Source: a virus. From it: DNA of 42,737 nt. A program made the translations under genes and the position numbers. Of this stretch, positions 7,449 to 16,787 are shown piece after piece (the stretch's first letter is position 1; each line of letters opens with the position of its first letter). The notes beneath the pieces are model-generated. The model made no database searches. It worked only from the letters and a program-made list of their open reading frames with translations, and had not been told where the DNA came from. The stretch spans positions 1-42,737 of the IMG/VR virus record IMGVR_UViG_3300018432_000010; one strand, written 5' to 3'.

Positions 7449-8918
7449 ATGCCTCCGGTTCAATTGCCATGGCCGACATCTGCGCTCCCCGGACGTCGGG
7501 CGGGCGAGGGCCAGGGCGACCTGATCAACGGCTACGCGGTCAAGATCGGTGACGTCGTCGAGATCCGGCGCACACCGGGATTGCTACGCAAGCTCACGCT
7601 GCCCGATGCGACCGCGCGCATTGCACGCGGCACGCACGCCCTGTCCGACCGATTGTTTCATGTCTGGGACGACGAACTGCGCTGCCTCGTCGGGGATGTC
7701 GATACCAAGGTCATCGGGCTGCTGCCGGGAACCGATCGGGTGACCATGGCGCACAACATGCGCGATGATTCACCCAATATCGTTGTCGTGACGGAGCTCG
7801 GGGCTTACCTGGTCGATTATCTGACCAACACCGTGGCGGTCTATCCCGATCCCCTCGGCAACCTGGCCTCACATGGCCAGCCCAATTCGGTCGAGTACTT
7901 TTCCGGTTACTTCGTGTTCACGCACGCCAACGGCTATTTCACCGCGAGCCAACTCCAGAACCCCGATATTCCCGACGGCTCCTTCGACAAGACGGCTTAT
8001 GTGGCCGACAAGTTGTTGCGCGCCAAGGCCATGCAGGCGGTGCTGCTGCTGATGTCGACGCAGTCGATCGAGGTCTGGGTCGATGTCGCGACAAGCCCGT
8101 TCCCGTTCCAGCGCCAGACTGCGCTTGATGTCGGCCTGCTCGGGCCGTGGGCCGTGGCCGGCGGCTCGATGGAATGGGAGCGCGGCGTGTTTTTCGTCGC
8201 ATCGGATTTCACCGTGCGGCAGATGGACGGGCTGACGCCCAAAATCATCAGCAACGACGACGTGGCCTTCGACATCTACTCGTGCCGCGAGAACACCGAC
8301 GCGCTCGTCGCCCAGGTCTACGCCTTTGAGCAACAGGCGGTGTTCTCGTTGACGGGATTCACTCCGGACGGCGAGTCGTGGACCTGGGAATACAACACCC
8401 AGTCGGGCGCGTGGCATCGCCGCGATTCCTACGGCTACACGTCCTGGCGCGGCACGTCGGCCGTGCAGTACCAACACCTCTGGTACTGCCAGGATCTCCT
8501 GGAGGGCAAGCTGTTCCGGATCATGCAGGAGGAGTTCCGCGAGGACGGCGGGCGTTTGCGCTTCCGCTGCGAGTCGGGCCCGATCAAGGCGTTTCCGGCC
8601 TCCGTGCGGGTGCCGTCGATCGACATCGATTGCGTCGTGGCCCTGGGCAAAACCCGCGTGCCGTCGCCGTACGAGACCAACCCGACCGCGATGGTGTCGT
8701 GGTCGCACGATGGCGGCGCCAATTGGAGCAGGCCGGTGGCGCGCTCGATGGGCCGCGTCGGGCGCTATGCGCAAAAAATCACCGTCAACAATCTCGGCCG
8801 CTCGACGCATCACGGCACGCGCATTCGCGTCGACGTGGTCGATCCGGTGCCGGCGACGATCCTCGGCGGCGTCTCGACCTCGACGCAGCCGTCACGCGCC
8901 AGGGGAGTCGATCGATGA
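7449..8918 (+). CDS. Tail hub / packaged-DNA stabilization protein, P22 gp10-like
   Basis: A 489-residue protein. The N-terminus (PGRRAGEGQGDLINGYAVKI) and the long run of beta strands with WE/W-rich blades (WTWEYNTQSGAWHRRDSYGY; SWSHDGGANWSRPV) fit the beta-propeller-like P22 gp10 family. In P22 this protein closes the portal channel after packaging and carries the needle and tailspikes. ATG 7449 directly follows the connector stop. The following gene overlaps it by 4 nt (ATGA). Confidence 0.75.
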   Translation: MPPVQLPWPTSALPGRRAGEGQGDLINGYAVKIGDVVEIRRTPGLLRKLTLPDATARIARGTHALSDRLFHVWDDELRCLVGDVDTKVIGLLPGTDRVTMAHNMRDDSPNIVVVTELGAYLVDYLTNTVAVYPDPLGNLASHGQPNSVEYFSGYFVFTHANGYFTASQLQNPDIPDGSFDKTAYVADKLLRAKAMQAVLLLMSTQSIEVWVDVATSPFPFQRQTALDVGLLGPWAVAGGSMEWERGVFFVASDFTVRQMDGLTPKIISNDDVAFDIYSCRENTDALVAQVYAFEQQAVFSLTGFTPDGESWTWEYNTQSGAWHRRDSYGYTSWRGTSAVQYQHLWYCQDLLEGKLFRIMQEEFREDGGRLRFRCESGPIKAFPASVRVPSIDIDCVVALGKTRVPSPYETNPTAMVSWSHDGGANWSRPVARSMGRVGRYAQKITVNNLGRSTHHGTRIRVDVVDPVPATILGGVSTSTQPSRARGVDR

Positions 8919-9421
8919 GCTACGGTGCATCCATCGCGGGGATCACCCGGGACTATCGGAATGATCCCGAGTTACGCGCGCGCATCGACGCGATGCGGGC
9001 TGAGCAAGCCGATGCGCAAGGCGCCAATCCGGCCATGGTGACGCCTGATGCGCAAAAGCAGCGTGCCACCCGGCCGCCGCTGACGGAGGTGGAGCAGCCG
9101 CCCGACCAGTCGGCGCAGATGGCGGCGTTGTACCAGATGTATGCCTCCCAGGTCCCGCAGGGCGACACCTACCGCAACCCGATGACCCTGGCGGCGCGGG
9201 CGATGTCCGCCAACAACCAGGAGGTGACGCCGGGCACGTCGAACAACGGCGGCATGCCGGTGATGGCTGAACTGGCCGCGCCGGGAGCCGCGCCGGGACA
9301 GGGCGGGGCCGTGCCGGGAGGTGCAATTCCGCAGCCCCAGATGCAGCAGCCGCCGCCATTGGCCAACCAGGCTTATCCGAATTTCAGGGATGACCTGTTT
9401 CGCCGGAAAGGGCTGGTCTGA
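8915..9421 (+). CDS. Virion-associated protein with shared N-terminal leader (paralogue 1)
   Basis: A 168-residue protein. Residues 1-46 (MSYGASIAGITRDYRNDPEL, then RARIDAMRA and QGANPAM) are closely similar to the first 44 residues of the next gene product. The remainder is low-complexity, rich in Pro, Gln, Ala and Gly, and ends PNFRDDLFRRKGLV. ATG overlaps the previous TGA; AGGGGAG is 7 nt upstream. The shared leader suggests that both proteins are addressed to the same place, probably the virion interior or tail. Function unknown. Confidence 0.75.
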   Translation: MSYGASIAGITRDYRNDPELRARIDAMRAEQADAQGANPAMVTPDAQKQRATRPPLTEVEQPPDQSAQMAALYQMYASQVPQGDTYRNPMTLAARAMSANNQEVTPGTSNNGGMPVMAELAAPGAAPGQGGAVPGGAIPQPQMQQPPPLANQAYPNFRDDLFRRKGLV

Positions 9422-10608
9422 TGAGCTATGGCGCGTCCATTGCCGGCATTACCCAATCGTACAAGGACGACCCGGAATTGCGCCGTCGCATCGAGCAGAT
9501 GCGGGCGCAGGCGCAAGGGGCGAATCCGGCCATGGCGACGCCGGAGCCAGCACAACCGCAGCGTCAGATCTACGACATCGACGATCCGCAGAGTCCGTAT
9601 TATCGCCAGCGTCATGGTGGTTCGCTCGTCACCGGCCTGATCGACAGCGCCGTTTCGGGCGCGACGCTGCCGCGCGACGTCTACAAGGGAGACATCGACC
9701 TCGAGATCGGCCAGCCGCGGCACTGGTCGGAGCCTGATCCGGCCGCAGAGCGGGTGCTCGATGCCACGGGGTTAGCGATGACCGGCGGTTTCGCTGGCTC
9801 CGGCAAGGGCGGCACGACGATTGCCTCCGGCGTTCAGCCGCCGAAGGCCAGTGCCCAAGCGGTGCAATCTCTTGACGACCTCTACCGCGAAGCGCCGAAA
9901 AGCATCCGCGCCTATCACGGTTCTCCACACGATTTCGACCGCTTTGATCTGTCCAAGATCGGCACCGGCGAGGGCGCGCAGGCTTACGGACATGGGCTGT
10001 ATTTCGCGGAAAATGAGGGGATCGCGAAGAGTTATCGGGATGCGCTGTCAAAAGGGCCGATAACCGATCCGAACAGCGGGCGCGTCTATACACACGACAG
10101 CCCTTATTATGACGACGCGGTCAAGGAGTTCGGATCTCCGGGTAAGATGTACGAGGTTGAGATCGACGCCGACCCGGCGCAGTTCCTCGACTGGGACGCG
10201 CCGCTCGACAAGCAGAGCGAAATTGTTGACCTCTTGCGCGGCTCGCCCCGGTCACTAGACGAAATGAGCGGGCCGCTGCGCAGGAAGGCCGAGGCGATCT
10301 ACTCAGGCGAAATCCCGCCCGACGCAGACGGTCAGACGGCCTACAACCTTATGCGCGGCTACCACGATCCGGCAGGAGCATCGCAACGTCTCGCTGAAGC
10401 TGGCATCCCCGGCATCAAATACCTCGACCAGGGCTCACGCAGCGCAGGCGAGGGCTCGCGCAATTACGTCACTTTCCGCGACGACATCGTCAAGATCCTG
10501 CGCAAATACGGCGTCGCCTCGATGGCCGCCCTGCCGCCCGCCGTGCTCTACGACATCCAGCAGAAATACGGCGTCGGCCCATCCTCCGACGAGCGGGAGG
10601 TGTACTGA
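9421..10608 (+). CDS. ADP-ribosyltransferase (ART-PolyVal-like) with shared N-terminal leader
   Basis: A 395-residue protein. Residues 1-44 duplicate the leader of the preceding gene. Residues 161-360 match the ADP-ribosyltransferase domain known from phage and plasmid polyvalent proteins: SIRAYHGSPHDFDRFD (His166), the GTGEGAQAYGHGLYF segment (Tyr194), then GIPGIKYLDQGSR and GEGSRNYVTF (Glu344). Such enzymes transfer ADP-ribose from NAD to proteins or nucleic acids. In the ejection-protein cluster the likely use is injection into the host at the start of infection, as T4 Alt does. Catalytic residue assignments are by pattern only. Confidence 0.8.
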   Translation: MSYGASIAGITQSYKDDPELRRRIEQMRAQAQGANPAMATPEPAQPQRQIYDIDDPQSPYYRQRHGGSLVTGLIDSAVSGATLPRDVYKGDIDLEIGQPRHWSEPDPAAERVLDATGLAMTGGFAGSGKGGTTIASGVQPPKASAQAVQSLDDLYREAPKSIRAYHGSPHDFDRFDLSKIGTGEGAQAYGHGLYFAENEGIAKSYRDALSKGPITDPNSGRVYTHDSPYYDDAVKEFGSPGKMYEVEIDADPAQFLDWDAPLDKQSEIVDLLRGSPRSLDEMSGPLRRKAEAIYSGEIPPDADGQTAYNLMRGYHDPAGASQRLAEAGIPGIKYLDQGSRSAGEGSRNYVTFRDDIVKILRKYGVASMAALPPAVLYDIQQKYGVGPSSDEREVY

Positions 10609-10820
10609 TGGCCGTCCCCTTCACCGAGGCCGAGCGCGATTACATTGGATTGCCGCCGCGGCCGCTGATCCCGGAGCAGCGCATCGTTAACCCGGATGGC
10701 ACGCCGACCTTCGAATACAACCTGTTCCTGACCACCCAGTATGAGTTCGAGCGGCGCTTGTTCTCCGTGCTGAGTGGCGTTCCGTATCCGGCCCCGCGGC
10801 CGGTCCCGCCGACCCCGTGA
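10608..10820 (+). CDS. Hypothetical 70-residue protein
   Basis: Encodes MAVPFTEAERDYIGLPPRPL and ends with a Pro-rich PYPAPRPVPPTP. The ATG overlaps the previous TGA by one base, so it is coupled to the ADP-ribosyltransferase gene. A central segment (FEYNLFLTTQYEFERRLFSV) is probably helical. It may be a small structural or chaperone-type partner of the virion proteins beside it. No family recognised. Confidence 0.65.
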   Translation: MAVPFTEAERDYIGLPPRPLIPEQRIVNPDGTPTFEYNLFLTTQYEFERRLFSVLSGVPYPAPRPVPPTP

Positions 10821-10827
10821 GGCTCTG

Positions 10828-12048
10828 ATGGCATCCGTCTTTTCCGGCAAGGCCGGTCGCAACGCCTCGGTCCAGACCGCCAAATTCGCGCTCCAGCAGC
10901 GCAGCGAACTGGAAGACATCTACGGCAAGGGCAAGACCGCCGCCGACAAGGCGGTAACCAGCGGCTACAAGAAATCCAAGCCGGTGCTGAACCAGCAGTA
11001 CCAGACCGCGCGCGGCGACATGACCGGGGCGCTCGACAGGGGCAACGCGGCGATTCTGGAGGGCCGTGGAAGTGCGCTCGATGCGGTCACGGGCGGTTAC
11101 GGCGCAGCGATCGATTCCGTCAGTCAGGGTTACGGCCAGGGCATCAATACGGTGCAGCAGGGCTACGGCCAGGCGATCGACGCGGTCGGGCAGCGCTATG
11201 GCCAAGCGACCGACGCGGGCAACCGGGCCGTCGAGGGCTTCCAGCCACTGATCGATAAATCGATGGCCGGGTACGATCTGTATCAGAACAGCCAAGGCAT
11301 CAATGGTGCGGCGGGGCGCGACGCGGCGCTGGCGGCGTTCCAGACCGGCCCCGGCTACCAGTGGCAGGTCGATCAGGCGACGCAAGGGGCGCAGCGCGCC
11401 GCCAACAAGATCGGCGGCGCCTATGGCGGCAACGCCCAGGACGCGGTCACGCGACTGTCCTCGAACCTCGCCAACCAGGAATGGACCAACTGGCAGAAAG
11501 GGCTGTCGGGCTACGTCGATGCGGCCCAGAACGCCGTTTCCGGCCAGGCCGGGGCGCTGACCAACCTCGCCGGGATCTACCAGAACCAGGGCAACACCGA
11601 GAGCCAACTCTACGCCAATCAGGGCAAGGACGTCTCGGCGTTGCAGGTCGGGCAGGGCAAGGACGTCGGCACGCTTCAAGTCGGTCAGGGCAAGGACACC
11701 GCTTCGATCTACTCTGACGCGGCCAAGGGTCTGTCCAACAACCAGATGACGGCGGGCCAGAGCCTGTCCGACACGGCCATGCGCCAGGGCGAGAACATGG
11801 CGACGCTGGAAACCGGGTTCGGCCAGTCCAAGGCCAACAACGCGCTCGGCTACATGCAGAACGTGGCCGGCGCCAACTCGAACTTCTACAACACCCTGAT
11901 CCCCTCGACGCAGCAGGGCATGATGGCCGGGCAGCAGGCGGCGCAGAACAAGATGGGGGCGATCATGGGCGGGCTGCAGTTGGCGGGCCAGGTGGCGGGG
12001 GCCGGCATGGGCTCGGGCGGCCTGTTCACCAAGATGTGGGGAGGCTGA
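10828..12048 (+). CDS. DNA ejection / internal virion protein with Gly-Tyr-Gly repeats
   Basis: A 406-residue protein. Residues about 85-135 contain repeats of the type (G)GYGxxIDxVxQ: GGYGAAIDSVSQGYGQGIN, then QGYGQAIDAVGQRYGQATD. A second repeat block has QGKDVxxLQVGQGKD. The C-terminal 70 residues are rich in Met, Ala, Gly and Gln and may insert into a membrane. Position and composition are like P22-type ejected proteins (gp7/gp20/gp16), which leave the virion with DNA and form a trans-envelope channel. Assignment is from position and composition. Confidence 0.65.
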   Translation: MASVFSGKAGRNASVQTAKFALQQRSELEDIYGKGKTAADKAVTSGYKKSKPVLNQQYQTARGDMTGALDRGNAAILEGRGSALDAVTGGYGAAIDSVSQGYGQGINTVQQGYGQAIDAVGQRYGQATDAGNRAVEGFQPLIDKSMAGYDLYQNSQGINGAAGRDAALAAFQTGPGYQWQVDQATQGAQRAANKIGGAYGGNAQDAVTRLSSNLANQEWTNWQKGLSGYVDAAQNAVSGQAGALTNLAGIYQNQGNTESQLYANQGKDVSALQVGQGKDVGTLQVGQGKDTASIYSDAAKGLSNNQMTAGQSLSDTAMRQGENMATLETGFGQSKANNALGYMQNVAGANSNFYNTLIPSTQQGMMAGQQAAQNKMGAIMGGLQLAGQVAGAGMGSGGLFTKMWGG

Positions 12049-12051
12049 GGC

Positions 12052-14763
12052 ATGGCCCTGAGCATTCGGCCGTTCGAGTTCGGCTACCAGAACAATCTGC
12101 GTCCGACGCAGAACATCGACAAGCCGAGTTGGGGTCCGCCCGACATGTCGAAGCAGCTCCAGGAGGGCATCGCGGCAATCCTGCCCAACCTGATGAAGCA
12201 ATACGACGACATGTACACGCGCCGTCAGGGCGAGGGCGTCCGGCAGAAGATGGACAAGGAGGCAGAGCTGGCGCGGCTGCAGAGCCAGTATGGAACGCCG
12301 CTCAGCGGGGGCGGCGGTGCGACCGGAGGGACCGGCAACGACACCTTGCAGCCGCAGCCCGCCGGCAAGCTGCCGACCTTTGCCGGCGGTAGCGCGCCGA
12401 TGACGATGCCGCCTTCGGGCACGCACTGGAATCCCGACAACCGGCAAGCGCTGGTCGAGGAGGCGACGGCGGCCGGAATCAAGCCGGAGGATCTCGCCAC
12501 GGTGATGTCTTACGAGACTGGTGGCACCATGAACCCGTGGCAGAAGGGGCCGACGACCAAGTGGGGCGAGCATCGCGGCCTGATCCAGTGGGGCGAACCG
12601 CAGCGCGCCCAGTATGGCGTGACGCCGGAAACGCCCTTCCGCGATCAGGTCAAGGCGTCGATCCAGTATCTGAAGGACAAGGGCTTCGATCCGTCCAGCA
12701 TGGGCCTGCTGGAGATGTATTCCGCGATCAACGCGGGCGGCATCGGCAAGGATTTTTATGGCCGTAGCGACGCCAAGGCTGGCGGCGCACCGGGCACGGT
12801 CTACGACAAGGTGACCAAGCAGATGGGCGGGCATGCGGCCAAGGCCAGGGGCTGGCTCACCGGCTACCAACCGCCGCCGGGAGGCGCGGGAGCACCGCAA
12901 CTGGCGCCTGCGGACCCACAGACCGCCCAAGGCCCCATTCCCGCCGCAGCGGCTGCGCAGGCGGATCCCCAGGCCGCCATCACGCCGGCCGTGCAGCCCG
13001 GGGCACCGCAGGCGGTGGCGGCGGCGGCGCCCGGCGTGGTGCCGCGCTCCGGCCCGACGCAGCAAGCGGTGTCGTCGGCGCAGAACCAGCCGCCGCTGTT
13101 CTCGACGCCGCAGCTCGGCGCGGCCACGGGGGCGCAGCAGGGCGGGATGCCGCCAGATCCCGCCACGACCGGTGCGATAACGCCAGCGCAGGCGCAGCCG
13201 CAGGGTGCTGTCTCGCAGCAGGGTGCCGTCCCGCAGCAGGGTGCTGTCCCGGTCGCACCGGACGCTCCGGTCGCCGCGCAGCCGATGCCAACGGCGGGCC
13301 AGCCGATCGCTCCGGGGCAGGGCGGGGCGACGCCATCGATGGCGGTCAACGCCCAGCCGCCGATCGGCCTGCCGGGGTCCGAGCCGCAACCTGCCCCTGC
13401 CGCCGAGGCTCCACCCCCGGCGCAGCCACCGGCCCCGGCCCAGACACCGCCTCCAGCCGTCGGGTCGGGTGCCGGTGTGCAGCCGCAGGGGCCGCAGACG
13501 GCTGCGGTGACGCCACCGGGTCAGACGGTGATCCCGGAATACCGGGCACCGCAACAGCCACAGGTTCAACCGCAGCAACAGCCGGTGCAGACCGGAGCGT
13601 CCGGAGCGACCGCCACCACTGGCAGTCTGCCGCCCCAGACGCAGCAGGCGCTGGCGCGCGTCGGCGTCGCGCCGCAGGCCATGGCGGGCATGTCGCCGTA
13701 CATGATCGAGGCGCTCGGCCTGGCGCTGTCGAGCGGCGACCCGCAACTGATCCAAGGCACCGTCGGCGCGGTCAACGCCATGACGCAGGCGCGGGCGGGC
13801 AAGGAGGGCAAAGGCTACGGATTCCAGGAGGTCGGTGGCGTCTTGTACCGCACCAACCCGACCACCGGGGTGGCCGAACCGGTCGGCGGCACGGTGGGCA
13901 ATCAGTACGAGTACAAGACCGCCGACAATGGCCGCCTGTGGAAGATCGACAAGACCGGCAGGACGCAGCCGGAATTGGTCGATGGTAGCGCCGCCAAGCT
14001 ACCCGGCGACATCATCCTGGCCCCGAACGATCCGCGCCGGAAAGATGCGGGCATTCCCGAGGGCGACACCAAGACGTGGCGGGTGCGGCAGACGGCAGAC
14101 GGCCGGATGCAACTGGAACCGCTCGACGAACGCGAAGAGAAGACCATCGAGCGGGTCAGCGCGTTGGCCGGGCAGTTCGAAGGCAACGAGACGGTGAAGA
14201 AATACCGAGCTCTGTCTGACGCCAATGCGTCGATGAAAGCCTCGTTCGGCCAGGGCACAGCGGCAGGTGACATCAACGGCGTGATTCAGGTGTTAAAGGC
14301 CATCGATCCCGGCTCAACCGTGACCCAGAACGAACAGGGCATGATCACCTCGTCCGGCGGTTTGCCCGCTTGGGCCAATGCGATGGTGTCGCGGCTCAAC
14401 GGCGGCGCTGCTCTAACGCCGCAGATGCGGGCCGATTTCGTCAATGCGGCCGAGGCGCAGCAGAAAGCCCGGTGGGGCCAGACCAAGAGCATTGTCAGTG
14501 GCTTCCGCAACCGGGCCAAGGCGGGTGGTCTCGGGGCGAAGGACGACGATCCCAACGTGCAGGGCGCGACCAACTATTTCGAGGATCCGAGTTTCTCCGA
14601 CAAACCGGCCACGGCTGAGCAGTTCAAGACCGTGGCGCGGCCGGGCGAGGAACCCGGCCAGCGGCCAGCGGCTCCGGGCCTGGAGATTGGCGAGATCATC
14701 GGCGCCAACAAGTACATCGGCGGCCCGCGCAATGATCCGAAGTCGTGGGAGCGTGTCCGATGA
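12052..14763 (+). CDS. Virion-associated lytic transglycosylase / ejection protein
   Basis: A 903-residue protein. Residues 125-240 form a lysozyme-like transglycosylase domain: the catalytic glutamate is probably Glu155 in VMSYETGGTMNPW, followed by GLIQWG and YSAINAGG, typical of SLT folds. Residues about 265-550 are a long linker of Pro, Gln and Ala with QQGAVP repeats. Residues 580-903 are a separate folded region of unknown type. Its likely role is to open the cell wall locally during DNA entry. It is 3 nt after the previous gene and overlaps the next ATG by 4 nt. Confidence 0.8.
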   Translation: MALSIRPFEFGYQNNLRPTQNIDKPSWGPPDMSKQLQEGIAAILPNLMKQYDDMYTRRQGEGVRQKMDKEAELARLQSQYGTPLSGGGGATGGTGNDTLQPQPAGKLPTFAGGSAPMTMPPSGTHWNPDNRQALVEEATAAGIKPEDLATVMSYETGGTMNPWQKGPTTKWGEHRGLIQWGEPQRAQYGVTPETPFRDQVKASIQYLKDKGFDPSSMGLLEMYSAINAGGIGKDFYGRSDAKAGGAPGTVYDKVTKQMGGHAAKARGWLTGYQPPPGGAGAPQLAPADPQTAQGPIPAAAAAQADPQAAITPAVQPGAPQAVAAAAPGVVPRSGPTQQAVSSAQNQPPLFSTPQLGAATGAQQGGMPPDPATTGAITPAQAQPQGAVSQQGAVPQQGAVPVAPDAPVAAQPMPTAGQPIAPGQGGATPSMAVNAQPPIGLPGSEPQPAPAAEAPPPAQPPAPAQTPPPAVGSGAGVQPQGPQTAAVTPPGQTVIPEYRAPQQPQVQPQQQPVQTGASGATATTGSLPPQTQQALARVGVAPQAMAGMSPYMIEALGLALSSGDPQLIQGTVGAVNAMTQARAGKEGKGYGFQEVGGVLYRTNPTTGVAEPVGGTVGNQYEYKTADNGRLWKIDKTGRTQPELVDGSAAKLPGDIILAPNDPRRKDAGIPEGDTKTWRVRQTADGRMQLEPLDEREEKTIERVSALAGQFEGNETVKKYRALSDANASMKASFGQGTAAGDINGVIQVLKAIDPGSTVTQNEQGMITSSGGLPAWANAMVSRLNGGAALTPQMRADFVNAAEAQQKARWGQTKSIVSGFRNRAKAGGLGAKDDDPNVQGATNYFEDPSFSDKPATAEQFKTVARPGEEPGQRPAAPGLEIGEIIGANKYIGGPRNDPKSWERVR

Positions 14764-16787
14764 AACAACCCTGGGAAATGACCGAGGAGGAGTTTCAGGC
14801 GGCGCGCCAAGCGGCCCCGGCCGCGAAGTCTGCCGGCCTGCAACCGTGGGAGATGACGTCGGAACAGGTGACCCAGGCGCAGACGGCACGGCCGGGTCTG
14901 GCTGAGGATGTGGCGCGCTCGGGAGCCTCGGGTGTCGGTCGCGGCTTGGTCGGATTACCCGGTGCTCCGGCCGACATCGCCGGGCTGGTGACCGACGTTT
15001 ATGACTGGGGTCAGCGCACCCTATCCGGCGAATCGGCCGAGGATCAGGCGGCACGGCTCAAAGCGGCCGGGGCAACCTCGACCGAGGATCTGCGCAAGAC
15101 ATACGGGTCTGAGCGGATGATCCAGGGTGCGACCAATCTCGGGGTGCCGGGATTGAACTATCAGCCGCAGACGCCTGCGGGCGAGTATGCCAGAACGGCG
15201 GGCGAATTCGTTGGCGGCGCACTGCCGACTGCAGGCTATGGCGCGGCACAGAGCGGCTTGCGGGCCGGAGCCGGGGCACTCGTGCGCCAGGGTCTGATTC
15301 CCGGCGTCGCCTCGGAAGCGGCCGGACAAGGCGCGCACAAGTTGGCCCCAGACATGCCCGGCCTGGAAACTGCCGCCAGAGTGGTCGGCGGTGCGGTTCC
15401 CGGCGCGGCGCTGGCCGGTGGACCGCGCCGGATCGACGTGCCCGAGGTCGGGCCGGTGCGAACCAAGGCAGCGGCCAATGTCGGCGAGACCATCAGCGAC
15501 ATGGGCGGCCCTGGCCGGGCGGCCGAGGAATGGGCTCAGGTCGGTCCCGAAGGCCGGTTGTGGGACACCGGCCCTGGTCCGCAGCGGCTTGGGGAATCGG
15601 TCTACACCACGCCGGGACCGCAGCAGCAGCCGATCCGCGACTTCCTCCAGGCCAGGACGGAATCGCTGCGCGGCGACAACTCCCTGGTGGCGCAGGCTCT
15701 CGACCGCTACGTCGAGCCCAAGGCCGACAATTTCATGGATCAGATGGAGGTCGCCCAGACGGCGAAGCGGAAACAGGCTAATGCGATCTTTGGCGAAGCT
15801 GAGACGCTTGCCGAGGGCAAGCGCATCGATACGACGCCTGTGATCAACTACATCGAGAGCCGCCTGCCGACATCGGTCGCGGCCAATGCCACCGATCTGC
15901 TGCCGGGCGAGCAGGAGATGCTGCGCATCCGGGGCGCATTGTCGAACCGCACCGATTTCCGCTCGCTGAAGAACGCCAAAGAGGAACTCGACGGCATGAT
16001 CGGCGAAGCGGTCAGGGCGGGCCGCAACACCGGCCCGCTGATCGAGGTCAAGCGCCGTCTCGTCGACACGTTGGCTGACGCGACCACGCGACCAAACAAC
16101 ACGAGCGCCTATCGGGAGGCGCTGCGCACTTATCGCAACGACAGCGAGATTCTGGAGGCGATGGAGGGTGGGCAGAAACTCTTCGAACGCTCGACGCGAC
16201 CGGATCAGTTCGCGCGCGATCTGCGCGACATGAGCGACGAGCAGCGCACCGCGATGCGGATGGGAGCGCGCGACAATCTCGCTAAGATCATGGACGATCC
16301 GGCCAACGACTTCTCGGCGATCCAGAACCGGCTCAACTCCAACAACGGCCGGGCCAAGATGCGATTGCTTCTAGGAGAGGCGCAAGCGGATGCTCTCTAT
16401 GACCGGCTGCAGGGACTGGCGCGGCAGAGAGGGACTGTGCAGCGCGCCGAAGGCCAGTCGGTCACGGCGCAGCGCACGGCGGCGCAGAAGAAGGTCCAGA
16501 ACCCGGATGACCCTGCCCTGACCGAAATGCCGATCAGCGAAGCGCCGGGCCTCGGCCAGATCGCGACCGGCCTGCTGCGCAAAATGTATGGCCCGGTGGT
16601 CAAGCCGTTCGTCAAGGGCGGCATCAAGGAAACCAACCTCGATATGTCCAGGCTGCTGACGGCGGCCCCGGAGAATCGGGCGGCCTTTCTGGCAGAGTTG
16701 CAACGGATTTACGAGCAGCAGCAGCGGTTCGGCGGCCGAGGGGCCGCCGGGGCATTCGGGGCCTACCAGGGCGAGAGGAATCAGTGA
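14760..16787 (+). CDS. Large internal virion / ejection protein with QPWEMT repeat
   Basis: A 675-residue protein. The N-terminus contains a duplicated motif: KQPWEMTEEEF and LQPWEMTSEQV. Residues 50-220 are Gly/Ala-rich with possible membrane-active helices (GRGLVGLPGAPADIAGLVTD; GAVPGAALAGG). Residues 290-620 are helical and charged. This pattern is usual for the ejected proteins of short-tailed phages. ATG 14760 overlaps the transglycosylase TGA. Function is inferred from position and composition; I see no enzyme motif. Confidence 0.65.
   Translation: MKQPWEMTEEEFQAARQAAPAAKSAGLQPWEMTSEQVTQAQTARPGLAEDVARSGASGVGRGLVGLPGAPADIAGLVTDVYDWGQRTLSGESAEDQAARLKAAGATSTEDLRKTYGSERMIQGATNLGVPGLNYQPQTPAGEYARTAGEFVGGALPTAGYGAAQSGLRAGAGALVRQGLIPGVASEAAGQGAHKLAPDMPGLETAARVVGGAVPGAALAGGPRRIDVPEVGPVRTKAAANVGETISDMGGPGRAAEEWAQVGPEGRLWDTGPGPQRLGESVYTTPGPQQQPIRDFLQARTESLRGDNSLVAQALDRYVEPKADNFMDQMEVAQTAKRKQANAIFGEAETLAEGKRIDTTPVINYIESRLPTSVAANATDLLPGEQEMLRIRGALSNRTDFRSLKNAKEELDGMIGEAVRAGRNTGPLIEVKRRLVDTLADATTRPNNTSAYREALRTYRNDSEILEAMEGGQKLFERSTRPDQFARDLRDMSDEQRTAMRMGARDNLAKIMDDPANDFSAIQNRLNSNNGRAKMRLLLGEAQADALYDRLQGLARQRGTVQRAEGQSVTAQRTAAQKKVQNPDDPALTEMPISEAPGLGQIATGLLRKMYGPVVKPFVKGGIKETNLDMSRLLTAAPENRAAFLAELQRIYEQQQRFGGRGAAGAFGAYQGERNQ

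Noticed and set aside
10687-13755. A 1022-codon open frame on the minus strand
   Set aside because: It lies opposite the ejection-protein genes and is full of Arg, His and Leu, the typical antisense product of GC-rich coding DNA. The plus-strand genes have RBS, overlaps and recognisable domains.
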